Counted from the first letter of the stretch, positions 23,654 through 32,190 are shown. The stretch is 64,000 nucleotides of DNA from Bifidobacterium cuniculi (GCF_000741575.1 NZ_JGYV01000001.1:620001-684000), one strand, 5' to 3'. The notes: generated by a model from the letters alone, not told the origin. Made by a program: numbers and translations.

Positions 23654-24466
23654 GTGAACACCGATGTTTGCCGCAACCCCAAATGCTCCCGCCCCACCAC
23701 GCCACCACACCTCCTCTGCGAACACTGCACCACCACCATGATGGGCGACCTGACCTGGCTCACCCGCAATTTGGACGACCTCGAAAACGGTAGGCTCAAC
23801 AGGATCAACAACCGAAAACACGACACCGGCCGCACCCCCACAACCGCGTCAGCATCCGCACCGTTACGCGAAGCCGTCCTCGACCTGCTCCACGTGGACC
23901 GGGAAGGAAACATCGAAGACACCCTGCACGCATGGGCACGCTGCCTGAACGTACACGTCGGCATGCGCGACAGCCTGGCCACCACCGCGGAACGCATCAG
24001 CCGCACACCACGGTTGGACGAACACGCCGCCACCCCCATCTACGCGGCCGAAACCCACACACTGGTACGACGCGCACAAAACCTCATCCGCATGATGGAC
24101 GAAACACGCATCAAATGGGGCAACTGCCCCAACCCCGACTGCCAGCAGCCCCTCACCGCCCCAGCGGACGCGGAAACCATCGACTGCCCACACTGCCATT
24201 GCAAATGGGCGCCACAAATCGTGTGGAAAAGCCGCGACAAGCAACTCAAAACCAGCAAGGCCGAAGGCACCTACGGGGAACTCTCCGCCATCCTCGACAG
24301 CCTGGGGTTGAACGTACCCGCCGCCACCATCCGCTCCTGGGCGTACCGAGGCAAACTCAACCAAACCAAAGACACGCATGGCAAACCAACCGGAAAATAC
24401 CGGCTCGCAGACGCCTACCAGCTCGCAGTACCCAACCACGACCACGAAAAAGAAGACGACGAATGA
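23654..24466 (+). CDS. Phage protein with two zinc fingers and C-terminal HTH
   Basis: 270 residues, GTG start after AGGAGGG. The N-terminal finger is CRNPKCSRP...LCEHC and the second, at about residues 158-185, is CPNPDC...CPHCHC. A C-terminal MerR/excisionase-like helix-turn-helix follows (NVPAATIRSWAYRGKL, then GKPTGKYRLADAY). Such proteins occur near phage replication genes and are probably DNA-binding regulators. Confidence 0.62.
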   Translation: MNTDVCRNPKCSRPTTPPHLLCEHCTTTMMGDLTWLTRNLDDLENGRLNRINNRKHDTGRTPTTASASAPLREAVLDLLHVDREGNIEDTLHAWARCLNVHVGMRDSLATTAERISRTPRLDEHAATPIYAAETHTLVRRAQNLIRMMDETRIKWGNCPNPDCQQPLTAPADAETIDCPHCHCKWAPQIVWKSRDKQLKTSKAEGTYGELSAILDSLGLNVPAATIRSWAYRGKLNQTKDTHGKPTGKYRLADAYQLAVPNHDHEKEDDE

Positions 24467-24690
24467 GCAACGAAGACGGTTCAACCTCTGTAACAGACAT
24501 CCTCAACGGCACCTATCCGGGGCCGAGCATCACCGTCCTCCCCGACAGCAAAACCGAACTCATGCGGAAGCAGTCCGACGCGCTCAACCGTATCGCAACC
24601 GCGCTCGAACGCATCGCAGACGCCTACGAAGAACAAGAAGACGACGCCGACACCAGCCGCGCACTCATGCGCGGCATGCTAGGAGACTAA
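24463..24690 (+). CDS. Small acidic coiled-coil phage protein
   Basis: 75 residues with a helical heptad segment (SDALNRIATALERIADAYEE) and acidic tail. ATGA overlap with the preceding gene. Function unknown. Confidence 0.5.
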   Translation: MSNEDGSTSVTDILNGTYPGPSITVLPDSKTELMRKQSDALNRIATALERIADAYEEQEDDADTSRALMRGMLGD

Positions 24691-24691
24691 A

Positions 24692-25600
24692 TTGAAGTAT
24701 GGGCTGCCCTACCAGGGCTCCAAAAACAGTATCGCACCGTGGGTAGTGGACCATTTGCCCGCAGCGCCCGTCCTCGTGGACATCATGGCGGGCGGCTGCG
24801 CCGTCACGCATTGCGCGCTCCTGTCCGGCAAATTCGGCCGTGTCATCGCAAACGACATTTCAGACAGTGCGCTCTTTTTCAAAGAGGTGGCGGAGGGCAG
24901 CATGCGCGGATACGCGCACGTACCCACGCGCGAAGAGTTCCACGCCGCGAAGGACGACGACCCGGCCATCGGGCTCCTCTACTCCTTTGCAAGCAATCGT
25001 AAAAACTACTTGTGGAGTCGTGCCCTTGAGCCCGTCAAGATCGCCGCGTCCCGCATGCTTACATCCCCCTCATTGCATGAGCGTCGCCGCGCATGGCTCC
25101 AATTCGTACGTGAACTCGACAAGTACGTAAAAACGACCAATACCCCACCCTCGAAAGCAATAGAACGCTTGCAACGGCTGCAAGGGCTGGAACGGCTGGA
25201 ACGGCTGGAAGGACTGGAAGGACTGGAACGGCTGGAACGACTAAACGCGCTCCAAGGCGACTACCAGCAGGTGCCACTCCCACATGATTGCGTAATCTAC
25301 GCAGACCCGCCCTACAAGGACACTAAATGCGGAAGCTACGACGGCTTCGACCACAACCGATTCACCCAATGGCTCCAAACCGTGGAACCGCTCACCATCA
25401 TCAGCGAATACACCGCGCCGCCCGACTGCACGCAAATCGCGGAACGCACGAAAACCGTCAAAGCGAACGGATACGCCACCACGAAAACCACGGAACGCCT
25501 CTTCGTCCCCAACCACCAAGTCGAAACGTACTATGCGCGGATGAGCGAAGGAACACTCGACTTGGACCAACCAAAGGAAATAATGCCATGGCACGACTGA
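24692..25600 (+). CDS. Dam-type N6-adenine DNA methyltransferase
   Basis: A 302-residue protein, TTG start 7 nt after AGGAG. The N-terminus YQGSKNSIAPWV and DIMAGGCAV form the AdoMet site; the catalytic motif is YADPPY. Between them residues ~150-182 are a Leu/Glu/Arg tract (LQRLQGLERLERLEGLEGLE) from 9-bp repeat units at about 25163-25243, a predicted flexible or coiled region. Likely protects phage DNA from restriction. Confidence 0.85.
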   Translation: MKYGLPYQGSKNSIAPWVVDHLPAAPVLVDIMAGGCAVTHCALLSGKFGRVIANDISDSALFFKEVAEGSMRGYAHVPTREEFHAAKDDDPAIGLLYSFASNRKNYLWSRALEPVKIAASRMLTSPSLHERRRAWLQFVRELDKYVKTTNTPPSKAIERLQRLQGLERLERLEGLEGLERLERLNALQGDYQQVPLPHDCVIYADPPYKDTKCGSYDGFDHNRFTQWLQTVEPLTIISEYTAPPDCTQIAERTKTVKANGYATTKTTERLFVPNHQVETYYARMSEGTLDLDQPKEIMPWHD

Positions 25601-25806
25601 CCGCCGCCAAGCGCCGCCGCCTACGCAAGACAAGCTTCGTCTACCCGTCCCGACGCGCCTACCCCATACAAGACAAAGCCCACGCACGCGCCGCCTTGGC
25701 CATGGTCTCCCAACATGGCACACCCGCACAGAAACGCCGAGTTCGCGCCGCAGTCCACAAGAAGTATCCCACCATGCGTATCAGCGGATACAAGCACCGG
25801 AAATAA
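25588..25806 (+). CDS. Small basic phage protein (KRVRAAVKKRYP-type)
   Basis: 72 residues. YPSRRAYPIQDKAHARAALA, then HGTPAQKRRVRAAVHKKYP is a motif often seen as a short stand-alone or C-terminal domain in actinophage proteins (DUF6582-like). It overlaps the methylase end and is followed by a terminator. Confidence 0.6.
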   Translation: MARLTAAKRRRLRKTSFVYPSRRAYPIQDKAHARAALAMVSQHGTPAQKRRVRAAVHKKYPTMRISGYKHRK

Positions 25807-25809
25807 CAA

Positions 25810-25839
25810 AAAGGGCACCCCATGAAGGGAGTGCCCTTT
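25810..25839 (+). terminator. Intrinsic terminator of the long early operon
   Basis: AAAGGGCAC (25810-25818) pairs perfectly with GTGCCCTTT (25831-25839) just after the 25588-25806 gene. Confidence 0.75.
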
Positions 25840-25849
25840 GTCAAGGAAG

Positions 25850-26069
25850 CTCCGGAACCGAAGCCCCGGAGAGAACTAGGGAAACCCTATCAACTTTCGT
25901 TAATCGAAATCCCTCAATGAAGTCCTCGACAGTGATTGACACTGTACCTCAAGAACCATAAACACGCAAGCGCGACACGCCGAACCCCGACAGACTCCCA
26001 AACCCGATTCTGTTGCATTCGTATGCACGCCCTGTTGGGCGTAAGAATTAGCTCCCCACGCACGTGGGG
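25850..26069. ncRNA. Series of seven short hairpins (candidate structured RNA)
   Basis: In 220 bp with no gene there are perfect small stems at 25850-25855/25866-25871, 25877-25881/25885-25889, 25895-25899/25905-25909, 25929-25934/25940-25945, 26014-26018/26023-26027, 26028-26032/26037-26041 and 26054-26060/26063-26069. Strand and function are unknown. Confidence 0.35.
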
Positions 26070-26137
26070 ATGCCCCTAGTGGATGCACAGCACCCCATAG
26101 AGGTAAACGTGCTCCCCAACCTGGTAGGGAAGGGCCG
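26049..26137. CRISPR. Possible one-spacer CRISPR-like unit (type I-E-like repeats)
   Basis: 26049-26077 looks like an actinobacterial type I-E repeat: GCTCCCC-acgcacg-TGGGGATG with a 7-bp palindromic stem (CCCCACG/CGTGGGG). 60 bp later GTGCTCCCC starts a second, degenerate copy (26109-26137), leaving a 31-nt 'spacer' (26078-26108). The period and the decayed last repeat fit a minimal array. No cas genes are in the window, and two units are weak evidence. Confidence 0.3.
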
Positions 26138-26167
26138 GACAAGGCGGGAAAACCCTGCTCCGGCCCT
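26131..26167 (-). terminator. Terminator-like hairpin after the leftward genes
   Basis: AGGGCCGGA (26131-26139) pairs with TCCGGCCCT (26159-26167), overlapping the stop of the leftward HTH gene. Inner pairing extends it. The T-run is weak. Confidence 0.45.
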
Positions 26168-26438
26168 AATCTTCAGAATTCTTCCCAGTAGGTCCTTCGT
26201 TGATTTCTTCCCTGACCGGGCCGAACAATCCGCGAGGATTCCTCACACCCAAAGCGTCCGCGATCCGCTCCACGGTTGCATACGACGCGCGCCGAAGCTC
26301 ATCATCCGACCTGGTGTAACGCGACACCGACTGCAACGGCAGCCCGCATTTTTCCGCCAGCTTGCCACGGCCACCATCACCAAACCGCCTGTCAATCAGC
26401 TCGGCCAAGCGTGTCCGCGTCTTCGCCCCGCCTCTCAT
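26166..26438 (-). CDS. XRE-family helix-turn-helix protein
   Basis: 90 residues: a Cro/C1-type HTH (RGKLAEKCGLPLQSVSRY) and ATVERIADALGV. ATG 26438 has AGGAGG 9 nt upstream, inside the end of the preceding gene. Probably regulates the adjacent leftward genes; target unknown. Confidence 0.68.
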   Translation of the reverse strand: MRGGAKTRTRLAELIDRRFGDGGRGKLAEKCGLPLQSVSRYTRSDDELRRASYATVERIADALGVRNPRGLFGPVREEINEGPTGKNSED

Positions 26439-26916
26439 CCGACAACACCTCCTTCGCATCATAGAACACGGGAACGGTACGGATGCCTTGAGCCATGAGC
26501 GCGTCCATCACCGCCCACTTACGCGCGTTGATCTCCTCAACCGGATACGGCTCCTCCGGGTGAGCCAAATCATAGGCGCCCTGACCGCGATACACGGTCA
26601 ACGGCACCGGCTCCTCAACCGTACCCGCCGCCACAGCGGCACGCACCACGGCCACACCAGCCGTCACTGACTGCTCAAATAAGGCAAACCTGGCCGCCAT
26701 CCAGTCATAAACGTCGTCAGGAATAGGCCCATACTTCAAATCAGGCCGCTCATCGCGCACGACCCACAGCTTCGTAACCTCACGGCCCAAATCCTCGGAC
26801 GCCAGCCTAGCCGTATAGCCCTGGGAGAGATGCAGACGGTTCCGCATCGCAAAAAACTCAGCCTTCCGACGCAACTCCCTAGCCGCGTCAACCTCCGGCT
26901 GCTTCCTACCGGTCAT
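26392..26916 (-). CDS. Phage or element protein of unknown function
   Basis: 174 residues with an ideal AGGAGG site before ATG 26916. Helical, mixed charge, no recognised domain. It overlaps the HTH gene by 47 nt. Confidence 0.55.
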   Translation of the reverse strand: MTGRKQPEVDAARELRRKAEFFAMRNRLHLSQGYTARLASEDLGREVTKLWVVRDERPDLKYGPIPDDVYDWMAARFALFEQSVTAGVAVVRAAVAAGTVEEPVPLTVYRGQGAYDLAHPEEPYPVEEINARKWAVMDALMAQGIRTVPVFYDAKEVLSDERRGEDADTLGRAD

Positions 26917-27018
26917 TTATTTACCTCCTTGGTTGTTTTGACCCACTCCTAAAAATCGTGGGGCCGGAAACGCCAGGAACAGCATTCCGGCCCCAAACCT
27001 TTGTCTTGCCAGCGTCGC

Positions 27019-27600
27019 CTACTCGGCAGCGTTCAACATCATCTGCGCAATCTCGTCAGCCGCTTCCGCCTCCGACCTGAAACCGCCACACGGCAGAGGG
27101 TCCAGGTCCTCAGCATTCGCCGCCTTCCAAATCCACAGGTCAGCACAACACGACTCGACACTAACCGCATCATCCATCGTATACAGCCCCGGCACGCGCG
27201 AACCGTTGTGCCGCGCCATAAACCACTTGCCACCGCGGCCACACTGTTCGATGACTTCCCAAAAGCCATCTTCGCCGGACAGGCGGTCCTCCACCAGACG
27301 CGCCAAATCCGTCACCGTCGGATAGTTGGCCACGGCACGCTCTGCGGCCGCCCTACGCAGCCACTTCGCCACTTCCCATACGCTGGTGAAATCCTCACTA
27401 TCCAGCTCAGGGAGGGAACTGTCTACCGGAGCGAAAAACAGCCCTATGTCATCCTTGACGGACTGCGCTTCCACCCAGATGTGCAGCGCGCCGGAATCAT
27501 CCGCCGCCACGCCGTCGGTCAGGAAAACGCCGTTATCCACGCCCACGGGCGACGGCTTCAACAGGGCGAAACCACCATCCAGGTACCCCTTCAGCAGTAG
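27019..27600 (-). pseudogene. 3' part of an unknown gene, cut by the IS607 insertion
   Basis: The frame is open without a start from 27600 leftward (LLLKGYLDGGFALLKPSPVG...) for about 190 codons to the stop at 27019. TTG 27561 is internal and has no ribosome site. The reading frame begins exactly where IS607 sequence ends, so the 5' end was removed by the insertion or an associated rearrangement. The protein is acidic, with no recognised domain. Confidence 0.55.
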
Positions 27601-29168
27601 CTAGTTTTGTACCAAAGCATGGTATTTGCTAGTTCCGTCCGTCTCCCCGTTGGCTGTTGCGGTTCGATGGGCGCCCGGAGCGCCTGTAACGTCCGGGACC
27701 GCGCCTTCCATCGGCCTGTTCCAACGGTGTTGGAAGCGTTGGTCGAGTAGTTGGCGGGTGTTGGTGCGCGCCTTGGGGCCCATGTTGTCCGGTTGCTGCC
27801 ACGAACGTCGTGATTGGATGACACGGGCCGCGTTGATGTCGGCGTGCATGGTTTTGCCGCAGAAACGGCAAGCATATCTGGCTCGGCTGGGCCTGTTGCG
27901 TTTACTGGTGTAGCCGCAGCCGGAGCATTCCTGTGACGTGTATTGTGCGGGTACCTGTTCGACTTGGATGCCCGCGCTTTCCTGTATGGATTCGAGTTTG
28001 CGCTTCAAGACGGCGCGCCCGGTGCGGGTGATGAGCCGGTTCATGCGCCTGCTCATGCCGCCTCCCCGGAAGTCGAGGCGCTCGACCACGAGCGTCCTGA
28101 CTTGTTCGGGCCCGTGGGTGAGGGCGAGTCGGTTGATGATGCGCCCTACCTCGTTTTTCACAGTGTCGCGGATGCGCCGGTTGAGGCGTTCGTGTTCCCG
28201 GTCGCCTTGCGTTTCAGGCCCCGTTGGGCAAGCCATCGGTCATGGTCCGCCAGTTTCTCGTCGAGTGCGCGCAGCTGCCTGAGCGCCTTGGCGCCGAACA
28301 ATTGCCCGTCGCTGGAGGCCAAGAGCGCGTCGGCCATGCCGAAGTCCAAGCCGACCGTGCGCCCCTCGGTGCGTGGCGCGGCGTCGGGGATGTCAAGCAC
28401 CAGATTCATGGTGAAATTCTGTGTTCCCTTGTCGCGGTGCAGTTGCACGACACCGCACATGCCGCCACCCCGTGCCACCGTATCCTCGTAGGCGCGTTCG
28501 AAATACGTGTTGGCCAACAGTCCGATTTCGACGGGCTTGCCCTTGGTCAGGGTGCTGGTCTTCACCCACCACGAGATGCGCGGACTGTCCGCGGTTTCGG
28601 GACGTTCCGGCTTGGCGATGATGCTGTCCAAGACGAGCGTGTCCACATGCACCATGTCAGGGAACTTGTCGGTTTTCATGGCCTGTTTGACCAGTCGGCG
28701 TGCCAGTTTCAACAGGCGCGGCTGAACGTCGAGCATGACCTTGCTCTTGACCTTCATGCCGCACGGCACGAGCACACCGTCCTCGCTGACCTTCCATGGC
28801 AGCTGGAATGCGGGTTTCCACCACGCGTGCCACTTGTTGAGGCGCAACAGAACAAGCCGGTCATCGTCCGACAGGGACGAGTCCATGACGAGACGGCGCA
28901 CGCGCAACTCCAGCAACGCTTGCCATGACAGCAGCTGAGCGCGCACCATGTTGCCCACGCTTTTCATCTGCCGCGCCGACAATCCCCCGACACTCGCCTT
29001 GTCTGGCAATGCCACATACAAGGGCAGGTCCGCGCCCTGCTGCAACCGGGCACGCCAGTATGCCATCGTGGCTTTCAACGCACATCGGAACGGCGCGAAC
29101 AAGGCGTTCAACGCTTCTCTCTTGCCCGCGTTCAGGTCAAGAAGTTCATGCCGGTACGCGCGCTTCAT
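27601..29168 (-). pseudogene. tnpB: TnpB RNA-guided nuclease, single-base frameshift
   Basis: The N-terminal and middle parts run from ATG 29168 (MKRAYRHELLDLNAG...) through RuvC-I (TVGLDFGMADALL) to about 28160. The C-terminal part is in another frame: VVERLDF (RuvC-II Glu), zinc finger CSGCGY...CRFCG and HADINAA (RuvC-III Asp), ending at 27601. Adding one base at the GG/CC run around 28204-28206 restores ...LKRKGDREHERL and a 522-residue protein. All three catalytic residues survive. The ATG overlaps the tnpA stop. As sequenced it is non-functional unless frameshifting occurs. Confidence 0.85.
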
Positions 29169-29752
29169 CACGCACTCTCCCCATCGACTGGTGCCTGTAA
29201 TGCCTTGACGGCATGTTGCACGCGATGCTTCGACCCGCGAAGCCCGTACAGGCGGGCCGTGAACGAATACAGGATACTGGTCATGTCCGCCATCAGGTCG
29301 CTTGTATCGTCCTGCGCCTCGTTGGCGACGACCACGTTTCTGCCCTGCCGGGCGAGCAGGACGCGGAACCATTCGAACCCGACACGGGTCAACCGGTCCT
29401 TGTGTTCCACGACCAAGGTGCCCCATTCGTCGGATTCCAGCAGGCGCGTGAGCTTGACCCTATGGTCGTTGACGCCGGAACCGACTTCCTTGACGACCTT
29501 GACGACCCGGTACCCGGCGGCATTGGCGAATGCGGCCATGCGCTCGGCCTGACGCTCCAAGTCCTCTTTCTGCCGGTTCGTGGACACGCGCGCATACACG
29601 GCCGCGTTCCTCAGGTTCTCGACCTTCGGGTCCGGCACGACCACGTGCCCCGTCCCGTCCAAGTATGCGCCGGGAATACGCCCCTTCTTCCACCGCAGGT
29701 ACGCACCCTTGTAGGTGATACCCTCATTGCGCGCATACTGGGATAATTTCAT
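29168..29752 (-). CDS. tnpA: IS607-family serine transposase TnpA
   Basis: 194 residues: an N-terminal MerR-like HTH (YARNEGITYKGAYLRWKKG) followed by a small serine-recombinase domain with AVYARVSTNRQKEDLERQ (catalytic Ser), EVGSGVND, and LVVEHKDRLTRVGFEW. It excises and inserts the element through a circular intermediate. Its stop overlaps the tnpB start by one base. Confidence 0.9.
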   Translation of the reverse strand: MKLSQYARNEGITYKGAYLRWKKGRIPGAYLDGTGHVVVPDPKVENLRNAAVYARVSTNRQKEDLERQAERMAAFANAAGYRVVKVVKEVGSGVNDHRVKLTRLLESDEWGTLVVEHKDRLTRVGFEWFRVLLARQGRNVVVANEAQDDTSDLMADMTSILYSFTARLYGLRGSKHRVQHAVKALQAPVDGESA

Positions 29753-29803
29753 GGTACCCAGTATACCATAAATAGGTCAGAACATGATAGAATCAGAAAA
29801 TAG

Positions 29804-30142
29804 TTACAACACGTCGCCAAGGCGTTCCCCGAGACCGGGAGTACGTACGCGCAGGGCGGCCATCTCCAGTTCGCGGAACAGGTTCTCGATGCCCCGGTCG
29901 CGGTCGCTGTCGGCTTCCAGCTGCACCGCCACCATCCGCGCGCACTGCAACAACAGGACCGTCTTGCCCACGCTACGCAGGCCGCCGTATATGCAGCCGC
30001 GGTCGATCAGCCCGATCTGCGTACGCAGGATGAGACGCTCCATGTGCTCAAGTTCGCCGTCGCGCCCCACCAAGTCGCGAGGTTGCTTGCCTGCCCCCGG
30101 CATGAAAGGATTCAACGCCTGTATGCGTACGCCCTTCTCCAT
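29804..30142 (-). pseudogene. 5' part of an AAA-type ATPase gene, truncated at the IS607 edge
   Basis: 112 codons: NPFMPGAGKQPRDLVGRDGE, then a P-loop (GGLRSVGKTVLL) of the AAA_16 / archaeal-ATPase type that normally runs to about 400 residues. The frame ends at a TAA at 29804 directly at the IS boundary. ATG 30142 has GGGAGG 6 nt upstream; ATG 30169 does not. In bifidobacteria such ATPases often form toxin- or mobile-element-linked genes. Function is lost here. Confidence 0.65.
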
Positions 30143-30338
30143 CCGCCCTCCCTGTGTATGACAGCCCAACGTAAAAGTATAGGAAATTATATGCGCTTAT
30201 ACAGGATTCTCACTTCCTGCCCATGGAGCATCGACGAGCCATTCCGTTCACGACGCAAAGTCGGCATATCGAACGACTGCCACAGCTCCTTTCGGTGGGA
30301 TCGTGGCGGACCGTGCCAACCACGGCAGCCGCCCGCCC

Positions 30339-30571
30339 CTATCTGCCTTAAGTGCGTAAATTCGGACCAACTCAGAGGTCTATCTGCCTTAAGTGCGGTC
30401 GGTTCCTGCCGACCAAAACCAATAAAGGATTGAACAATAGGCGATTTGGTGAAACAATGAAGAAAACATTGCTTCACTCAATAACTTCGTGGTGAGGCGC
30501 CCGGAGTCGAACCGCACTTAAGGCAGATAGACCCCCGAGACGGCCCGGATTGCTGCACTTAAGCCAGATAG
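30339..30571. repeat. Inverted arrangement of four 17-bp repeats (MITE-like)
   Basis: CTATCTGCCTTAAGTGC occurs at 30339-30355 and 30380-30396 (+), and inverted at 30514-30530 and, with one change, 30555-30571. Each pair is exactly 41 bp apart, and the sequences between are also related, giving ~75-bp imperfect inverted repeats around a ~117-bp core. The core has an 11-bp hairpin (30449-30459 with 30467-30477). No gene is seen from 30170 to 30755. Confidence 0.6.
30490..30512 (-). other. tRNA 3'-end-like sequence
   Basis: Read on the minus strand this is GTTCGAC (T loop), TCCGG, GCGCCTC, A, CCA, the order of a tRNA 3' end. The 5' half of any tRNA is absent; the 17-bp repeat starts instead. 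It may be the remnant of an attachment site in a tRNA gene. Confidence 0.35.
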
Positions 30572-30755
30572 TTGTGCCAGGGCGCGGCACGCGGCACGAG
30601 TGCCGCCGAAACCGGGCACATGGCCAGGATCCATGGCGCACACCACCCAGACGGTGCAAACCGCTGTCCACCGGACCAACGACGCAGGCGGTGCCGGGCA
30701 CGTCGCCAGCCGCCGAACACGCGTGCAACGCTGCCGGCAGTACACGAGGAAACGC

Positions 30756-32117
30756 CTACCGCACCTCCGCCTTGGCCTTGCTCGTGAAGACCCACCAGCC
30801 AATCAGCGCGAAGGGGATCGCGGCCAGGGTGTAGATCCACGTGGTCATCACGCCGGCGTATGCGTCGACGTGGTCGAGCACGATGCCGCCGAGCAGGGAG
30901 CCCAGTGCGGCGCCCACCTGTCCGGCGGTGGTCAGCCAGGACAGGCCCTCGGTCAGCGACTGCTCGGGCACGGTCTCGCGCACGATCAGGTTGCCGGTGG
31001 CGAAGATCGGCGAGACCACCAGGCCGGCGAGCAGTTCGACGCCGCCGAGCACGAAGTAGTTGTCCATCGCCATGCGCATGCAGGCGAATCCGACGGTCAG
31101 GATCGCCAGGCACGCCAGCAGCCGCCGCCAGTGCGAGCCGCGGTGCTCACGCGAACCGAAATGCAGCGCGCCGATGCACGACCCTACCGCAATCATGGCC
31201 AGCTGCAGCCCCAGGAAGGAGTCGAGGCGGTCGTGTTCCATCTTCGCGGTGATGGACACGTCGAAGGTGGTGAAGCTCATGTTGAAGCAGATGAAGGAGA
31301 GCATGAGCGGCAGGATGCCCGCGTAGAGCAGCACGTTGCGCGTTTGGCGGCGCGCCGGCCTGGCCAGACCGGCGCTCTTGGCGCGCGACTCGCGCAGCCG
31401 CGCGGCGTCGCCGCCGTCGAGTTCGCCGCGTGCCACGCGCAGGGCGAGGTCGTCGTCGGGCACTGCGGAGGTCTCCACCACGTGCAGGACCGGCGGCTCG
31501 CTGCGGCGCAGGCTGAAGAAGACGGTGCCGCCGACGGCACAGGCGACGGTGGGCACGAAGAGCTGGGAGACGGGATGCACGCCGGTGGCCAGGGTGGCGG
31601 CGAGGATCGGGCCGAAGATGAAGACGATCTCGTCGATGGCCGCCTCCAGCGCGTACGCCGTGTTGAGCAGGTCCATGTTGTCGGTGCGTTCGAGCAGGTA
31701 GGTCCACCGGGTGCGCACGAGCGCGCCGAAGCTGAACTGGGTGGCGCCCATGGCGATGGCGAGCACGAAGAGCAGGGCGATGGGCACGCGCGCCAGGGCG
31801 GCGAAGGCGAAGACGAGCATGACGGCGACCTGCACGGGCAGCACGACGCGGCCGACGCGTCGCTGGCCGAAGCGGTCGTAGAGACGCGCGTAGAAGGGGG
31901 TGACGGCGGCGACCGCGACGATGTACGCGGCGGACATCGACCCGGCGACCGTCCAGTTGTCATACAGGTGGTTGAGGGCGAGGACGATGCCCAGGCTCAT
32001 CATGCTCATGGGCAGGCGCGCCAGGGCGGCGGAGGCGCAGAATGCCTTGGCGCCGGGCAATGCGAACATGCGCGCGTAGGGAGAACGGTGCTTGACGGTC
32101 GGCTTGGACGTGGTCAT
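30756..32117 (-). CDS. Major facilitator superfamily transporter
   Basis: 453 residues with about 12 hydrophobic segments and the MFS loop-2/3 pattern YARLYDRFGQRRVGRVV. A large cytoplasmic loop (residues ~225-270) separates the two halves. Substrate not identifiable; drug-efflux-like MFS is the closest style. The start has only a weak ribosome site. It lies downstream of the GNAT gene but is separated from it by a long hairpin. Confidence 0.8.
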   Translation of the reverse strand: MTTSKPTVKHRSPYARMFALPGAKAFCASAALARLPMSMMSLGIVLALNHLYDNWTVAGSMSAAYIVAVAAVTPFYARLYDRFGQRRVGRVVLPVQVAVMLVFAFAALARVPIALLFVLAIAMGATQFSFGALVRTRWTYLLERTDNMDLLNTAYALEAAIDEIVFIFGPILAATLATGVHPVSQLFVPTVACAVGGTVFFSLRRSEPPVLHVVETSAVPDDDLALRVARGELDGGDAARLRESRAKSAGLARPARRQTRNVLLYAGILPLMLSFICFNMSFTTFDVSITAKMEHDRLDSFLGLQLAMIAVGSCIGALHFGSREHRGSHWRRLLACLAILTVGFACMRMAMDNYFVLGGVELLAGLVVSPIFATGNLIVRETVPEQSLTEGLSWLTTAGQVGAALGSLLGGIVLDHVDAYAGVMTTWIYTLAAIPFALIGWWVFTSKAKAEVR

Positions 32118-32190
32118 GGGGAGTCTTGCCTCGGAAAAACAAGGAAGTGGATGGTCGGTTCAAGGATGGCAGGTGGTGTGGATGGATAGT

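Larger units (their letters stand above)
27601..29805 (-). mobile_element. IS607-family insertion sequence (tnpA-tnpB)
   Basis: A MerR-HTH/serine-recombinase TnpA gene is followed by an overlapping TnpB gene, the IS607 arrangement. The left boundary is set by the break of the 27019 gene and the right by the break of the ATPase gene near 29804. Both edges are approximate. Near each end there is a TACCA/TGGTA inverted pair (27610-27614 with 27620-27624; 29752-29756 with 29764-29768), candidate TnpA sites. No target duplication is expected for IS607. Confidence 0.8.

Noticed and set aside
26392..30142. Missing 3' half of the R-M gene at the right end of the phage region
   Set aside because: No NPPY-containing frame or HsdM C-terminus is found on either strand here; the two truncated genes at the IS607 edges are unrelated to it.
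27019..30142. The two truncated genes flanking IS607 as halves of one gene
   Set aside because: Both are on the minus strand and meet the element, but the ATPase fold and the acidic 27019 product do not join into a recognisable protein. A rearrangement is more likely than a simple insertion.
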